Shown here in pieces: positions 62,272-64,000 of a stretch of 64,000 nucleotides of DNA (its first letter is position 1; the number at the start of each line of letters is the position of its first letter). Origin of the DNA: Rhodocollybia butyracea (Eukaryota > Basidiomycota > Agaricomycetes > Agaricales > Omphalotaceae). The position numbers and the translations under genes were made by a program. The DNA lies in the NCBI GenBank assembly GCA_015501585.1, contig JADNRY010000104.1, positions 62,001 to 126,000 of the forward strand. The letters run 5' to 3'. The notes beneath the pieces are model-generated. The model saw nothing but the letters and a program-made list of their open reading frames with translations, did not search any database and was not told the origin of the DNA.

Positions 62272-63128
62272 TTAAAAGTATGTAGCTACTTATCTGTATT
62301 GTTTACCATTAGGCGTTTGTACGTGTTCTTGCTTTTTCTTTCCCTTTATGTGTTGTAATTTAATGAATGAAAGTCGTGTAAGTTTTGAGGCTGACTATTG
62401 TAACCACTTGAGCACCGTTTGAAACATTGAGTCCAGATATCGACAATATTGTTGAGAAGAAGCGAGGTAGGAGATCAATATGACGGCTGAAATGACGGCT
62501 GGGCGCTGAACGTTTGAACACTGCACGTATTGAACTTATTGGTGGCCTCTTGTGAGGCTTATCTCACCTGTTCATAGCCTCGTTTAGAGTTAGGATACTA
62601 GGATCCCTCTTTGGCGTGAAATGCGAGAGTCCATAGTTAAAGTCACCGGTACCCGCAGGTCGTTTCTCGTTTGAGGCTGGGATTTGTTCGCCGCAAATTC
62701 GAAAAGAATGGGTCTGGGAACCCTCGTCGAAAGACCATGTTTTCCGATTGCTTTGTAAAGTTTACTACAGAAAAAGGCATTAACCGCGGGCTCAAGGAAC
62801 AAGTATCACTACGCACTGACAGCTATACCAATATCCATCGCCGCATCTTGTTTTCCAGCTCAGCCTTAGGTAGACTAGGTGAGCACGTCAGCCCAGGAGG
62901 TTAGTGGATTGTGAGCTTTGTTATTGTTATCGGGAGACTTGAAGGAATTTGAATTTGTAGATATCCTAGACTTGATTTTCTATTTCAAGGGCGTAAGTGT
63001 TGGCAGGAGGGTTTTCAGGGGGAATTCATAAAGAGGAGAGAGGATCTTGGGAGAGAGCTGGTGCGGCCCGAAATCCCGCCCCGGAAAATGTTCAAAGTTT
63101 GTTTTACAAGTTAATATTCATCTTTCCC
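62272..63128. other. Intergenic region downstream of MCM3
   Basis: No supported gene; frames at 62590-62904 carry no domain. Confidence 0.4.
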
Positions 63129-64000
63129 ATGACACTAAACGTGTATATCCTGCCCATCTCGCAATTCCGTACAGTGTATATCAAGTCTCCCGATGAACTC
63201 CGGCAACACCTCGAAGAGCGTTTCAAAAGATACATATTTAACTTAGCTTGCTTAGTGCGGTATATTCATGACAAGATCAGATTCGTCTCTAACGGCTCAA
63301 TACTCAGGTTCCACCTGGCTCCATTTCATTTCCATCCAAAGCAGAGTTTCCCGCCTTTCAACGGAGACTGAGTCAAATGACGCTCGAGTCTTTTCACGAG
63401 GTTAAACACAGCGAAAAGATACTGAGTCTATTCTCAGCGGCAACGCACAGTTTTGACCAGTTACACCTCATTGTAACAGGTATCCACTTGCACTCTCTCA
63501 TCATCTATGACTTTCTAATAGGTTATGTTTTGCAAGAACGTATTTGTGTCTATCGCACACAAAGGTCCCCGAGCTAGTCTCCACTGGCGACATGGATCTT
63601 GCAACCCGTTTGTTAGACGATATTGCAGCTAAATTTGGCGTGCGTAATGTGGTGTTTTACAAGGTATGCAGCCTGCCAACGATCTTGTTTGATATCCGCT
63701 CTATACTCAACGTTATCAGCCCCCTGCAAGTGCTAACGCGTACGACGCAGACCAGATCGCATCTCTCAATCTCGAAACGTTAGATAAGCTAGAAGCAAGA
63801 ATTTTGTTCGAGTCCCTGTACCCTTGGGGTATTGTAGGCGGAACCGGACGTCTACTTGATTCTGGCTCCTCCAGGTACAAGATAATTCTTCTCTATGTAA
63901 CGAGTCCCGTCCATCTTCCTGTGACCAACGACATCAATGAAGATGATGTTGAAGCAGCGTACCTTCCTACTATATCTTTTTCACTCCAAATCCAGCACGA
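63129..64000 (+). CDS. Unidentified gene, truncated by the window end
   Basis: A plausible first exon starts at 63129 (MTLNVYILPISQFRTVYIKS, DELRQHLEERFKR). A good later pair is an exon ending LLDDIAAKFGVRNVVFYK at 63663 and an exon from 63721 (PPASANAYDADQIASLNLET, LDKLEARILFESLYPWGIVG), joined by a GTATGC..ATCAG intron in phase 0. The part between 63230 and 63570 shows several short candidate introns that I could not resolve. The family is not recognised. The remainder lies beyond base 64000. Confidence 0.4.

Overview
This window is genomic DNA from a filamentous basidiomycete, most likely an Agaricomycete. The evidence is dense small GT-AG introns of about 45-70 bp, typical fungal housekeeping genes, lineage-typical families (DUF6697, HET, F-box with a DDPR motif, trichodiene-synthase-like terpene cyclase) and copia and hAT elements of the fungal kind. 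No prokaryotic features, CRISPR arrays or confident RNA genes were seen.

Layout. 1-23 kb is accessory and repeat-rich: a decayed Ty1/copia element (1-~4.2 kb), a cluster of short inverted and direct repeats (~4.9-5.2 kb), a multi-pass membrane protein gene (~5.7-7.2 kb, minus), a perfect 23-bp inverted repeat (8.14-8.24 kb), an intact five-exon gene for a two-finger/coiled-coil protein (8.45-9.78 kb), and a ~3 kb tandem duplication (~11.1-22.2 kb). Each duplicate carries a membrane protein gene, and the left unit is split by a 4.7 kb hAT transposon whose empty site survives in the right unit. 23-43 kb is gene-rich: a small membrane protein, the Hsp90 co-chaperone gene cdc37, a sesquiterpene-type synthase, an SH3-containing protein with a STAND-like N-terminus, a DUF6697 protein, a RhoGEF, AP-3 delta (APL5) and a germinal-centre-kinase III type STE20 kinase. 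44.5-46.8 kb is a single-exon HET-domain gene. 48.6-50.7 kb is PRP17/CDC40. 51.3-51.6 kb encodes a 68-residue secreted precursor with dibasic Kex2 sites and a repeated PSW-KR unit. 53.0-57.7 kb is a second tandem duplication, carrying two more members of the two-finger/coiled-coil family. 58.5 kb has an F-box fragment, 59.5-62.3 kb an intact MCM3, and the window ends inside an unidentified gene.

Most interesting: (1) a three-member family with a C-x5-C-x11-H-x4-H finger, a C-x-C-x16-C-x(4,5)-H finger, a disordered middle and a C-terminal coiled coil, with a conserved intron pattern; (2) the Kex2-type peptide precursor; (3) the hAT insertion readable against its own empty site; (4) several conserved genes (cdc37, AP-3 delta, possibly PRP17, the SH3 protein) each broken by one-base indels, mostly at short homopolymers. 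The last point suggests consensus errors in the sequence rather than real gene death, and it affects how all pseudogene calls here should be read.

Functionally the core genes are ordinary housekeeping (replication, splicing, vesicle traffic, Rho and STE20 signalling, chaperone). The terpene synthase, HET gene, peptide precursor and duplicated families are the variable part of the genome, possibly serving chemical signalling and self/non-self recognition. That link is an inference from gene content only.
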